Shown here piece by piece: positions 53,171 through 62,176 of a stretch of DNA of 64,000 bases; the first letter of the stretch is position 1; the number at the start of each line of letters is the position of its first letter. The notes under the pieces were generated by a model. The model was not told the DNA's origin. It searched no databases and worked only from the letters and a program-made list of their open reading frames with translations. Made by a program: the position numbers and the translations under genes. The stretch covers positions 82,333 to 146,332 of the forward strand of contig NZ_JAERQD010000011.1 of NCBI RefSeq assembly GCF_016735695.1, read 5' to 3'. Source of the stretch: Microvirga zambiensis WSM3693 (GTDB taxonomy: Bacteria; Pseudomonadota; Alphaproteobacteria; Rhizobiales; Beijerinckiaceae).

Positions 53171-54406
53171 ATGTCACGCATTGACTTTGAAACCGAAGAG
53201 GCCGGGTCCGGTCTGCCGGTGAAGCATACCGGCCGGGCGAACAGCTTTGCCCTGTTCGTCCTCGTGGCTGCGACCCTCGGCGTTCTGACCTGGATTTGGA
53301 GTTCCAGCCAGAAAAGCGTCAACTCTGTGAAAGAGGAGAAGCCGGAAACGTTCAACACGGCGCAAGCGAGGAACGTAAGCTTTGACTTCAAGGAGCCGCC
53401 CCCGAAGACGGAAAACCGCTTGGTGATCGAACCGCCTCCGGTCGTGGTGGCTCCTCCGCCCCCTCCGGTGGCCGCGATCCAGCCTGCGCCGGTTCTTGAC
53501 GATAGCGAGGCGCGGCGGCTGGCCGAAGATGAGAAGCGGCGGCTCGCGGAAGAAGCGCGCCGGGATAAGGCGCTGCGGTCGAGTATGCTGATCTATGACC
53601 ATGAGACGCGGGGCGAGGGCTCCCTTGCTGGCGGCTCCGAGCGGGGAGGGGTCTTGCGCGTGGATGGGCCTGAGACGGACTCGAACCGGGCCTTCATGGC
53701 TCGCGCCTCGTCGCAGGATGTCGAGACGGCGCGCGCGACCAAGAACTACCGCATTGATGCCCTGATCCCGCAAGGAACCATGATCCGGGGCACACTCGAA
53801 ACAGCCATTCAATCGGACCTGCCCGGTATGGTTCGGGCGATTACCTCTGAGGATGTCTATTCCTTCGACGGACGGCGGGTGCTGATCCCCAAGGGAACCA
53901 TGCTGACCGGCGAGTACAAGTCTGGCCTCTCGCGCGGCCAAACGCGGGTTCTGGTGGCCTGGACCCGGATGTTGCGCGCCGACGGCGTGTCCGTGTCGCT
54001 CGGCTCCTACGGCACAGATGGGCTTGGGCGCTCCGGCCTCGCGGGGGACGTGGACAACCATTATCCTGAGCGGTTCGGCTCTGCGATCCTGCTGAGCGTC
54101 GTCGGCGGCGTGAGTTCCTTCGTGGCTGGCCTGAACAGTGAGGGGCAATCAGCTGTTGCCGGGGGCGGCTCCTACATCCAGCAGCAGGCCCAAAACCAAG
54201 CGCAACAGACCATCGCCCAAACGATGTCCGACCTTGCTAACCAAGCGCTCAAGGACTCGATCAACATCCCGCCGACGATCCATGTCGATCAAGGAACGCG
54301 GATCATGGTCTTCGTGCGCAGAGACCTTGATTTCTCCGGCCTGTACCAAGATCCGGTCAAAGAGGCATTGAATGAACTACATCGTTCGAGAGCCGTCTAT
54401 AAGTGA
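53171..54406 (+). CDS. virB10: T4SS channel protein VirB10
   Basis: A 411-residue protein that spans from inner to outer membrane. A span (FALFVLVAATLGVLTWIW) near residue 28, a proline-rich rod (PPPVVVAPPPPPVAAIQPAP) and a charged helix lead to the TrbI domain: IPQGTMIRGTLETAIQSDLP, VLIPKGTMLTGEYKSG, RVLVAWTRMLRADG and RIMVFVRRDLDFSGLY at the end. The 35-base overlap with virB11 is larger than usual but the frames are both convincing. Confidence 0.93.
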   Translation: MSRIDFETEEAGSGLPVKHTGRANSFALFVLVAATLGVLTWIWSSSQKSVNSVKEEKPETFNTAQARNVSFDFKEPPPKTENRLVIEPPPVVVAPPPPPVAAIQPAPVLDDSEARRLAEDEKRRLAEEARRDKALRSSMLIYDHETRGEGSLAGGSERGGVLRVDGPETDSNRAFMARASSQDVETARATKNYRIDALIPQGTMIRGTLETAIQSDLPGMVRAITSEDVYSFDGRRVLIPKGTMLTGEYKSGLSRGQTRVLVAWTRMLRADGVSVSLGSYGTDGLGRSGLAGDVDNHYPERFGSAILLSVVGGVSSFVAGLNSEGQSAVAGGGSYIQQQAQNQAQQTIAQTMSDLANQALKDSINIPPTIHVDQGTRIMVFVRRDLDFSGLYQDPVKEALNELHRSRAVYK

Positions 54407-55442
54407 GCCGGTGAGCGTGTGGCACACGCTCCCGGTCTTCCTGCGGCAAGCCTGCGAGCCGATTAGACCTTGGCTCGACGATCCCCAAGTGATCGAGATC
54501 ATGTGCAATCGGCCTGGGGAGGTCTGGATTGAATCCACCCGCCATGCCGATATGCAGCGCCATGAAGTCCCGGCCCTGTCGAGCCTCCAAATCCAGCGCA
54601 TCGCCCAACAGGTTGCCAGTTACACCAACCAGTCTGTAAATGACGTTACGCCGCTCCTCTCGGCGGCCATGCCGTTCGGGGAACGGTTTCAGGGCGTCTT
54701 ATCGCCTGCCGCTCCTCACGGCGGCATGTTCTCGATCCGCAAGCAGGTGATCCGCGACCTATCGTTAGAAAACTACCTTGAGATGGGGGCGTTCGATAAC
54801 GTCAACGTCTCGGGGCCGCGCGAGGTCGATCCTGACGACATAGATGAAGCCGATGAGGCGTTCCTTGAGCTCCTGGGCGATCCTAGCCCAGAAGGGCGAA
54901 TGAGGGCGATCCGGTTTGCTGTCGAGAACAAATATACTGTTCTCGTCGCAGGCGGCACGTCGTCGGGAAAGACAACCTTCCTCAATGCACTTCTCAAGGT
55001 CGTTCCGCTCTCGGAACGCATCTTGAGCCTTGAGGACACCCAAGAGCTAAAGCCGCCGCAACCGAATTGGGGCGCGCTCCTGGCCTCCAAGGGCGATCAG
55101 GGGCTTGCCAAGGTGACAGTTCAAGACCTGCTCGAAGCTGCCATGCGCCTGCGGCCGGATCGGCTCTTGCTCGGCGAAATCCGTGGGGCGGACGCCTTCA
55201 CCTTTCTCCAGGCGGTGAATACCGGACACCCCGGCTCCCTGAGTACGGTTCATGCCAACTCGCCACAGACGGCGGTGATCCGGGTCGCGATGGCCTGTTT
55301 GCAAGCCGGTCTCGGCCTGACGAAAGCGGAACTGATGGACATCATTCGCGCCACGGTCCCGGTCGTCGTCCAACTCCGCAAGAGGCCGACGCGCGGCGTG
55401 GCGGAAATCTATTTCAACAAGTACCAGAGGGCAGGGCGGTGA
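54372..55442 (+). CDS. virB11: T4SS ATPase VirB11
   Basis: A 356-residue hexameric traffic ATPase. The N-terminal domain (LRQACEPIRPWLDDPQVIEI) precedes Walker A GGTSSGKTTF near residue 195, the Asp box ILSLEDTQEL, Walker B-like RPDRLLLGEIRGADAF, and the His box TGHPGSLSTVHANS. It switches between pilus assembly and substrate transfer. ATG 54372 follows AGAGG. Its stop overlaps virD4 (GTGA). Confidence 0.93.
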   Translation: MNYIVREPSISEPVSVWHTLPVFLRQACEPIRPWLDDPQVIEIMCNRPGEVWIESTRHADMQRHEVPALSSLQIQRIAQQVASYTNQSVNDVTPLLSAAMPFGERFQGVLSPAAPHGGMFSIRKQVIRDLSLENYLEMGAFDNVNVSGPREVDPDDIDEADEAFLELLGDPSPEGRMRAIRFAVENKYTVLVAGGTSSGKTTFLNALLKVVPLSERILSLEDTQELKPPQPNWGALLASKGDQGLAKVTVQDLLEAAMRLRPDRLLLGEIRGADAFTFLQAVNTGHPGSLSTVHANSPQTAVIRVAMACLQAGLGLTKAELMDIIRATVPVVVQLRKRPTRGVAEIYFNKYQRAGR

Positions 55443-57523
55443 ATAGGAAACTCAGTCGGTTTGTGAAAATCGGCGCTCTCGCCGTCTGCGCTATCGCCGT
55501 GCTGAGCGGGGCGTTCTTCGTGTGGTCGTTCAACTATGCGGCCGCCACGTACCTGCTGAGCCGCCAAACGGCCATGTGGAAGGCTGTCGTCATTGACGCC
55601 TCCTGGCGTGCGGCTCTTGACCAGGTGGTTGTCTATTGGGGGCATCCCATGGTCTCGAAACTGGTCACGGTCTCGACGGCCGCCCTCCTTTGTGAAGGCG
55701 CCCTGTTGGTGGCAATCGGCGCGCTGATCCACTTCCAGCCCTGGAAGGTGAAGGCGCCCAAGGGTTCAGCGCGCATAGCGACCGAACCCGATTTGAAGAA
55801 AGCCGGTCTCCTCGATGGGGTGCCCGGAAAGTCTATCGTCCTCGGCTCTTTCAAGGGCAAGAAGATCCGCTACAGCGGCGATAGCCATATCTACGTGAAC
55901 GGCCCAACCCGCTCCGGTAAGGGCGTCGGCTTCGTCCTGACCAATGGCCTCGAATGGCATGGCTCCCTGATTGCCCTCGATGTCAAAAAGGAGATGTGGC
56001 AGGAGGTCGGGCCTGCGCGCCTCGCAATGGGCCAGGAAGTCTTTCTGTTCAGCCCTGGCTCTGCCGAGTCTCACCGTTGGAATCCGCTCGATACCGTGTC
56101 GGACTGGCTGCGCCGGTCCACTGAGATTGAGAATATCGCCAATACCCTGATCCCGTCGCCGGAGAAGGGAGACGCCTTTTGGACAGCGACCGCCCGAAGC
56201 ATCTTCGCCGGCCTCTTGGGCTACGTTCTCGATAGCAGGCGCATGGAAGGGCGGCGAACGATCCGTTCCGTGATCCGGCTCTTTAGCACCGGCAAGGATC
56301 TGGCCGCCGTCATGAAGACGATCTTGAATGAGGAACCCGACCTGCACCCCTATGTGGTGGACAAGTTTCGGCAACACATAAGCCGCGATCCCGAGCAACG
56401 GCCCTCGTTCGAGGCCCATATCATGACTGCGATAAACGCCTGGAACGGCGCGCTCATGGCGGCCGCCACAAGCCGGAGCGACTTCGACATTGCGCAATTG
56501 CGCCGGAAGCCCTTCACGGTGTTCATCGGCACGCCTGCCGGTGATCTCGGAACGGCGGAAGCCCTCATTCGCTTGTTCATCCAACAGGTTCACGATGTCC
56601 TCATGCGTGAGCTGCCGGCGAAGGATGAACATCACAAGCTCCTCATGATGCTCGATGAGTTCTACCAGTTCGGACGCCTGCCCGAGATCGTGGACAAGAC
56701 GCCGCTCGTCGCTGGCTACGGCTTCAAGATTGCCATTATCGCCCAAAACATCCCACAATTGGATGCACGCTACGGCAAGCCCATCCGTGAAATGCTCCTC
56801 GGCAACATGGATGTGAAGCTCAACATTGCCGCGGGCGATAAGGCGACAGCCGACTACGTCTCGGAAGAGTTCGGCCGCCATTACGTTCTGCGGGAAGGGT
56901 GGAGTTCTTCGCCGGGAAAGGGGGGCATGGGCCTTCGCTCTAACTCTCGATCTGGCCGGTTCGAGGCGGAACCTCTCATTAGCTCGGACGCGGTTCGGCG
57001 CTTCGACAACCGCAAGTCCCTGCTGCTCGTGCGCGGCCAAAACGGCGCGGTTCTCGACAAGCTGCATTTCTTCTTGGATCGGGACTATATCGAGGCTCGC
57101 AGGAAAGTGGCGAGCTATGGCGAGGCCCTGAATGTGCCGGTTCTCGAGCCGCTCCAAGAAAGGCCGCTGTTTGAAGAGGCTCCCGAGGCCGTGACCGCTG
57201 CGCCGGAACCTGTGAAACCGGCCATTGCTGCCCCAGAGCCTGTTGCCGCAATCGCGGCTCCCGAGCCTGAGGCGATCTTTGTTGAGACAACGGAACCTGC
57301 GGCCGCTGGTATCGTGGCGGCCGCCGTTGCCGGCGAGGATGAAGAGGAAGTTTTCAGCCTCGATCTTCCGGCCTTCGGCGGCCTCAAGAAGCTGCTGAAT
57401 GAAGCGGAAACGGTCGCGAAAACCCATCCAGTCGTCGCACGGCTTAAGAAGGTGGTTGAAGAGGATGCGAGTGCAGGTCTGGTAGAGCCAGGGATCGATC
57501 TAAGTGCGTTCATTCGAGCCTGA
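55439..57523 (+). CDS. virD4: type IV coupling protein VirD4
   Basis: A 694-residue coupling ATPase that brings substrate to the channel. Two membrane spans (IGALAVCAIAVLSGAFFVWS and VSTAALLCEGALLVAIGALI) precede Walker A GPTRSGKGVG near 154 and Walker B LLMMLDEFYQFGRL near 400. The C-terminal 140 residues are proline/alanine/glutamate-rich (VKPAIAAPEPVAAIAAPEPE), unusual in length for VirD4 and probably a flexible recognition tail. The start is GTG 55439, overlapping virB11; the longer upstream frame is a shadow. Confidence 0.92.
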   Translation: MNRKLSRFVKIGALAVCAIAVLSGAFFVWSFNYAAATYLLSRQTAMWKAVVIDASWRAALDQVVVYWGHPMVSKLVTVSTAALLCEGALLVAIGALIHFQPWKVKAPKGSARIATEPDLKKAGLLDGVPGKSIVLGSFKGKKIRYSGDSHIYVNGPTRSGKGVGFVLTNGLEWHGSLIALDVKKEMWQEVGPARLAMGQEVFLFSPGSAESHRWNPLDTVSDWLRRSTEIENIANTLIPSPEKGDAFWTATARSIFAGLLGYVLDSRRMEGRRTIRSVIRLFSTGKDLAAVMKTILNEEPDLHPYVVDKFRQHISRDPEQRPSFEAHIMTAINAWNGALMAAATSRSDFDIAQLRRKPFTVFIGTPAGDLGTAEALIRLFIQQVHDVLMRELPAKDEHHKLLMMLDEFYQFGRLPEIVDKTPLVAGYGFKIAIIAQNIPQLDARYGKPIREMLLGNMDVKLNIAAGDKATADYVSEEFGRHYVLREGWSSSPGKGGMGLRSNSRSGRFEAEPLISSDAVRRFDNRKSLLLVRGQNGAVLDKLHFFLDRDYIEARRKVASYGEALNVPVLEPLQERPLFEEAPEAVTAAPEPVKPAIAAPEPVAAIAAPEPEAIFVETTEPAAAGIVAAAVAGEDEEEVFSLDLPAFGGLKKLLNEAETVAKTHPVVARLKKVVEEDASAGLVEPGIDLSAFIRA

Positions 57524-57559
57524 GAATACCATCCGTCCCTAGAGACTCTGGATGAGACA

Positions 57560-58276
57560 TTAGACAATCCGATAGACTTGGCCCGTGGTAGCATCACGGT
57601 ACAGATCAATCTTCGTGCCGTTCCAATGGTAGTCGAGATGCCGGCCCTGAATCGGATTGGCAGCACCGTCTGGATAAAATAACCCTACGCACTCGCCACC
57701 TGAATAACGGATGCTTGGATAAACGATCCCATCCGAGCCTGTGGCTCTGAGCTGGGTGCCTAATGTTTGGCTTGCCCCATAGTCGTCGGGCAGGAGCAGT
57801 TCCACCAGCTTCACGTTTCTGCTCCTGAGATCGTGTAGGTCTGCGTTGATCTCAAGCACAATCTCCCGAAATTGCGAGGTCCACCCAGCGGGTTCATTTG
57901 TTCGGGCCATGAACCGGCCGTGATGATGGATTGTCTCGAAGAGTGCGACCTCGAAGGAGTTGCCTGCGTAAAGGACTCCAAACGTCCCATCACTGAATCG
58001 ACTAGGGCGGTCGGCGCTCACATGTGTGAAAGGGGCCATGAGGTAACTGGCTCCTGGGCCGGCGACACGTCGCTTTTCGGGGACTAGATCGAGATTGCCA
58101 ATGGTTTCCATCAAGCGTGGATTTGTCTTCTGCTCCGCCGAGATAATCAGGGGCCAGTCGGCTGGGTCGGCAATGTCCTCAAAGAGGTCGATTGGCGGAA
58201 AGACGCTTCGTATGATCCGAACTGAGCCACGCCAACGAATTTCAGAGATGGGAATCGAACCGATCTCGATCACCAA
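57560..58276 (-). CDS. RES-domain toxin (NAD+ phosphorylase type)
   Basis: A 238-residue protein of the RES family (named for conserved Arg-Glu-Ser). RWRGSVRIIRSVFPPI holds the N-terminal arginine; RFSDGTFGVLYAGNSFEVAL and FETIHHHGRF hold the middle Arg, Tyr and Glu; ASQTLGTQLRATGSDGIVYP holds the Ser region. Such toxins deplete NAD+. It is preceded by, and overlaps by seven bases, an Xre/MbcA-type antitoxin gene, so they form a type II pair. Confidence 0.88.
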   Translation of the reverse strand: MVIEIGSIPISEIRWRGSVRIIRSVFPPIDLFEDIADPADWPLIISAEQKTNPRLMETIGNLDLVPEKRRVAGPGASYLMAPFTHVSADRPSRFSDGTFGVLYAGNSFEVALFETIHHHGRFMARTNEPAGWTSQFREIVLEINADLHDLRSRNVKLVELLLPDDYGASQTLGTQLRATGSDGIVYPSIRYSGGECVGLFYPDGAANPIQGRHLDYHWNGTKIDLYRDATTGQVYRIV

Positions 58277-58683
58277 GTTCCCCGCTCGGCGTCCAGATAG
58301 CGGCGAACGCGCATCAAATCAGTGAGTTCACCGCCGAGCATGATCTCAAAGGCTGATTTGTTCGCAAACGCCGAGTTCGGCCTCTTGATCCAAGCATATC
58401 CGCGCTGTGGCTCACGGAAGATGATCCGCAGGGCTTTATGAATGCCCATGAGGTTTGACAACCGCGCCTTGCCATCACGATCAATGCGGCCGACATCGCC
58501 AGCCTTCCAACGCCGGTATGTTCTCACCGGTAAGTCGAGCAGGATAGCCGCCTCCTCATCAGTGGTGTCCCACAGGCGAAACAGGTTTAGCGATGCGCGA
58601 AACATCGCAGCCGCTTCATCATCGGTAATCGGTGAGGGCTGGAAATCCCTAGGTGCAGTGTCAACGGGCAACAAGCCAGTCAT
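58270..58683 (-). CDS. MbcA/ParS/Xre-family antitoxin
   Basis: A 137-residue antitoxin from ATG 58683, with GGGAG eight bases upstream; an ATG at 58698 lies inside the operator and is unlikely. The Xre-like HTH (AAAMFRASLNLFRLWDTTDE, EAAILLDLPVRTYRRWKAGD) is followed by the toxin-binding DUF2384 part (LMGIHKALRIIFREPQRGYA, IKRPNSAFANKSAFEIMLGG). It blocks the RES toxin and probably represses the operon through the dyads at 58695-58731. Confidence 0.9.
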   Translation of the reverse strand: MTGLLPVDTAPRDFQPSPITDDEAAAMFRASLNLFRLWDTTDEEAAILLDLPVRTYRRWKAGDVGRIDRDGKARLSNLMGIHKALRIIFREPQRGYAWIKRPNSAFANKSAFEIMLGGELTDLMRVRRYLDAERGTW

Positions 58684-58694
58684 AGCAGCGTCTC

Positions 58695-58731
58695 CCATTT
58701 GGCATCATATAGGCGCTTTAATGCCAAATGG
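58695..58731 (-). promoter_or_regulatory. operator of the RES/Xre operon
   Basis: CCATTTGGCAT at 58695-58705 and ATGCCAAATGG at 58721-58731 are a perfect 11-bp inverted repeat with a 15-base spacer. Each arm belongs to a smaller dyad (TGCCA-AA-TGG[CG]A). They lie just upstream of the antitoxin ribosome site, where autorepression by the Xre antitoxin is expected. Confidence 0.78.
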
Positions 58732-59393
58732 CAATAATCTGTTCCTCATTTCGGCGGAAGTGGGCGGCGGGAGGGGCTACCAGACAACCCAGAAACAGAT
58801 TCGCATAAGGTAATTTATGGAACCTAGAGTTGAAATTTATCCAGGCTGCAGCTACTGATAAATCAAGGAAGTTGGTGGGATGAGCTCGGCAATTCGGCCT
58901 AGCCGACCTCTATTCGGAGGTGTCAGGGTTGGTTAAATGGCCACATTACTCCTGCCACCGTTACGCTCAGTTAGCGTGGCCCTTGGAGACTCTGAGGCTC
59001 AAGCACGGCCTGTCGACCTGGGGTGCATACGGGAACGTCTAAGGCCACGCTAACGTGTGTTCACTATGGTTTTTTCGGTGTGGCGACGAAGTAGGCAGAT
59101 GCCTTCGAGGGCGAGAACTAAGGCGAGAGCTGATAGGTCAGCTCTCGCCTAATCCGTGCTCAAACGAAGCAACTCGGCAATGAGAGATTCGAAATGGCGT
59201 TGCACTGGAGTATGCCCTCAGCTCCACAAGGTTTACAATCCCTGAAGATCGTTAATATTTTCAATAATCTAGCTGACAATGATCTCTGGCTGCGCAACCG
59301 TCCCGCGCACCTTATAGAAGATCACAATCTCAAGTAGCAATCACAAGGAAGCTTTAAGATAGACGCTTAGCTGATAGACCGGCTTTTGAAACT
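58732..59393. other. AT-rich intergenic with two inverted repeats
   Basis: About 660 bases without a supported gene. A 12-bp inverted repeat (GTTAGCGTGGCC, arms 58970 and 59043-59054, about 60 bases apart) and a perfect 13-bp hairpin at 59121-59150 stand out. It separates the toxin pair from the unknown cassette at 59394. It may be remnant mobile DNA. Confidence 0.45.
59121..59150. repeat. 13-bp perfect hairpin
   Basis: AGGCGAGAGCTGA, loop TAGG, TCAGCTCTCGCCT. There is no T-run on the plus strand. It could be a terminator working with weak U tracts, an RNA element, or a fold-back site of a small mobile element. Confidence 0.65.
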
Positions 59394-59852
59394 ATGACAT
59401 ACGAGGCGACAATATTCTTGCACCCTCCCTCGTCTGTGCTTGCCTCAACCTCTAAGATTATGCCCAATTATCATCCAAATATCCCCCTAGCTTGCCCGCC
59501 TGCTGCTGCCGAGCCTGCTAATGGAACTATCTATAGGGCAGTCAGAGAACTCCCGATTCAGGCGCGTCACTTTGTTTCCGATGTTGAGTCCAATAGAAGA
59601 AACGCTGATCCTGAGAATTGTGATTGTTGGGGTTGCTCCGTATGGCCGAGCGAGGCAGCGGCCTCACACGGCAGACAGCTTTTCTCGTTTTTCCGGAAGA
59701 AATTTTACATCGTCGCTGGGCAGCTTTCGCCAGCCGATGGCTGCTTGATGGCCACACCTTCAAACGATCAGCCTGAGCACACAACCTTCTGGAAAGCCTT
59801 TGAGCGTGACGTTTCAGGGGAGTTCCAGGTTGTCTTTGAGCCAGAGGCCTAA
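59394..59852 (+). CDS. hypothetical protein, first of an unknown two-gene cassette
   Basis: A 152-residue protein; an ATG at 59460 may be the true start. The second half is conserved-looking: NADPENCDCWGCSVWPSEAA, FFRKKFYIVAGQLSPADGCL and FWKAFERDVSGEFQVVFEPE. A cysteine cluster (CDCWGC) could hold a metal. No family recognised. It ends five bases before the gene at 59858, so the pair is one operon. Codon use is less GC-rich than the T4SS region. Confidence 0.55.
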   Translation: MTYEATIFLHPPSSVLASTSKIMPNYHPNIPLACPPAAAEPANGTIYRAVRELPIQARHFVSDVESNRRNADPENCDCWGCSVWPSEAAASHGRQLFSFFRKKFYIVAGQLSPADGCLMATPSNDQPEHTTFWKAFERDVSGEFQVVFEPEA

Positions 59853-59857
59853 ACAGC

Positions 59858-61066
59858 ATGTGGACCGAGGATATGCCCTCCAAGCGCGGCTGGACAAATG
59901 ATCCGCTGAGGCCAGCGCAAGTTCTATACGAGTTCGATGGACCTCTGATCTTCACTGTCAGATCCGGCTTGGCTGAAATACTGTTCTACAAAGTCGATGA
60001 ACTCGATGATGCGAATTTATTTCTTGCCACGCAGACGAGCGACCAGATCATCTCAGCATTGAAAGAGGGTCGCCTGTCAGTTCGCGGAGCGCTTCTTCAG
60101 TCAAACCACTGGGTTGTTGAGACATCTCCGAACCTAGTAGTCACTCGGTACTGGCCACTAAGCATCCGCGATGTGCCGGAGAGCTTCTTCCCGCTGGAGA
60201 CGGTTCCGCTATATTCACATTTTGGGCCAGCACCCGATAGCATTGAGCAAGCCGAAGCCTTTTTCTCGATGGGCTTTCATGGCGAGGCCATGACTCATGC
60301 AGGAATGATGTTCGGCACTTTCAAGAATTTGATAAACAATGCTTATCTTACAGCGCGTAAGGTACTCAGTCCTGACTTTTTGGCAGGGAGCCGAACTTCG
60401 ACGTTCGATTTCGAGATGTATGAACCTAGATTTGGAAGCTTGATTATAGCTCTCAAGGAACCGGTCGTTAACTCGGAGAACATTCGTCGACGGGCACAAC
60501 TCGCTGAAGTCCCAATCGATGCCGTTCAACAACAGATAGAGGCCCAAGCTCAATCGTTCATCAAAGATCTTGGAACAGTTGTGAAGCAGGCTGATGAGGG
60601 TGTCATTCGACCCGCCACGGCAGAGAGTCATTTTTATCTGCTAGACAACCTTCAAGGCGTGCTTCCGACCGACGAGAACAAAATCACGAGCGTCGAGTTT
60701 TCGGTTCGGAGCGACGGCAAGACGCGCTCGCTGTCTATTAACAAGACTTCTGGGGAGCGCATTCAAACTGCTTACAGAAATCTTGAGAACGCTATCGTTT
60801 TCGACGTGGGAACTCTCGACGTAATCAACAGGCCCTCCAAAACCTTCGTGATGATGTCAAAACGAGGGAAGCAAGTTACGTGCGCTATGGAGCCAGAAAT
60901 ATTCAATTGGCTACTTTCGGATGAGCGCTTTAAACCGGGCGCTCGGATTATCGTCAGAGGACGGCGCTCAAGACGAAAATACCGGGACTTTTTACAAGTG
61001 AGCGGTAGGCCCCGCATACTTCGTCCGTTAATTGGGCTTGCTGTTGAACAGGATATATTTGAATAA
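59858..61066 (+). CDS. hypothetical protein, second of an unknown cassette
   Basis: A 402-residue cytoplasmic protein. The N-terminal 130 residues are a distinct domain (VLYEFDGPLIFTVRSGLAEI, LFLATQTSDQIISALKEGRL, SVRGALLQSNHWVV), which I have seen described as the N-terminal region of uncharacterised cassette proteins; this may be DUF6575, uncertain. The middle is helical (VQQQIEAQAQSFIKDLGTVV), the C-terminus beta-rich (FEVGTLDVINRPSKTFV-like). It sits with a toxin pair, an IS remnant and a trypsin-like gene, a setting common for defence or cargo genes. Function unknown. Confidence 0.6.
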   Translation: MWTEDMPSKRGWTNDPLRPAQVLYEFDGPLIFTVRSGLAEILFYKVDELDDANLFLATQTSDQIISALKEGRLSVRGALLQSNHWVVETSPNLVVTRYWPLSIRDVPESFFPLETVPLYSHFGPAPDSIEQAEAFFSMGFHGEAMTHAGMMFGTFKNLINNAYLTARKVLSPDFLAGSRTSTFDFEMYEPRFGSLIIALKEPVVNSENIRRRAQLAEVPIDAVQQQIEAQAQSFIKDLGTVVKQADEGVIRPATAESHFYLLDNLQGVLPTDENKITSVEFSVRSDGKTRSLSINKTSGERIQTAYRNLENAIVFDVGTLDVINRPSKTFVMMSKRGKQVTCAMEPEIFNWLLSDERFKPGARIIVRGRRSRRKYRDFLQVSGRPRILRPLIGLAVEQDIFE

Positions 61067-61246
61067 AGCTACACGTTGCCGATTGAAATTTTTCGGGTCG
61101 CCCGTGTGACAGGTGCTACGTAGACACAACGGAGCGAAGTTCTCCCGTACCCCCCTCGTGCACGGCTGGGCGGAGAATGGCTCACGGGTCCACTCAAGGC
61201 AAGTTGAAACCCGAGGGCAATCCTAGGCAGTGACCACTTGGTTGGA

Positions 61247-62017
61247 TTAAGCGTCGTCGTTGCCCTGTTTCAGTGTTATCCCGTGAACCTCAATGAGGGT
61301 TAGAACCTCCCCATCACGAGGCCCGTCCCAGATCATCGCACGCAAGTCGGCAAGGTCCGCCTGAGGTTTAACCGCATCCCGCCTGAGAAATTCGACACCG
61401 CTCCGAGCGAGTTGATCGCTTGACGGAACTGCCTGAGGATTAAATGCGGCTTCAACTCGTGCGGCAGTCGCAACTACCTCTCCACTGTTGAGTATACTGT
61501 AGAAAAATGGCTTCCATCCAGCATCAATGAGTATTTTCTCGACTTGATCCGGCGCTTCCATGGCATAGAAGAACGAAATATTGATAGCTCCTGCAGCTTC
61601 GATTGCCTCAAAGACTATAAGAGGCTTTGTGGGAGCGCCTTTTGGCTCGTCTCCGGTAAGGAATTGGCTCGGGAAGAGAATTGATACAACTGGAACAACG
61701 CCGACTGGCGGGGTAGGTCTCCTTCGCCATTTATAAAAAGCTCTATCCGATCCTTCAGGCCGAAGCCCTTGTGCTTCTAGTGCCTTCGCCTGTTGCTCAG
61801 TCAGCGCAATTCGACAGATCCCGCTTTGGTGCAGGCTTATCTTCAGGCTTCCCAGTATGCTTCGGGCTCCAAGATAAAAGTCACTTTTGCTGGACCACGC
61901 TGCCCAGACCCCCGAATAGCGCCCGTCTCGAAGTCCAGCGGCAAAGCGCATTTTGTCCTTGAGGCTTTTCTCAAGGCGGGCAATGGCGGCCTCAACCTCA
62001 ACTCTGTTGCTATCCAT
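61247..62017 (-). CDS. hypothetical protein
   Basis: A 256-residue soluble protein from ATG 62017 (AGGTGGGG upstream). It begins with a charged helix (VEVEAAIARLEKSLKDKMRF) and continues with mixed strands (ILGSLKISLHQSGICRIAL, WRRRPTPPVGVVPVVSILF, LIVFEAIEAAGAINISFFYA), ending WDGPRDGEVLTLIEVHGITL. No domain recognised. The longer upstream frame leads into unrelated sequence. It is convergent with the cassette at 59394-61066. Confidence 0.6.
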   Translation of the reverse strand: MDSNRVEVEAAIARLEKSLKDKMRFAAGLRDGRYSGVWAAWSSKSDFYLGARSILGSLKISLHQSGICRIALTEQQAKALEAQGLRPEGSDRAFYKWRRRPTPPVGVVPVVSILFPSQFLTGDEPKGAPTKPLIVFEAIEAAGAINISFFYAMEAPDQVEKILIDAGWKPFFYSILNSGEVVATAARVEAAFNPQAVPSSDQLARSGVEFLRRDAVKPQADLADLRAMIWDGPRDGEVLTLIEVHGITLKQGNDDA

Positions 62018-62176
62018 CCCCACCTCATAAATCTCATTAAGCAATGCGGAAGCACCACCGATACTGACGTGAGCCCTGAGTATCCTCGGCTCAGAGCTGG
62101 AGTCCGCTGGTTGATTGCGCTGAGCCCCTTGGACCTGCCCCGAACGCTGGACCACGGCCGAGCGGGCTTTCCGGCC

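Noticed and set aside
53174..54148. 324-residue minus-strand frame inside virB10
   Set aside because: Arginine/histidine-rich shadow; virB10 is unmistakable on the plus strand.
55766..57427. 553-residue minus-strand frame inside virD4
   Set aside because: Antisense shadow of virD4, caused by high GC and lacking any domain.
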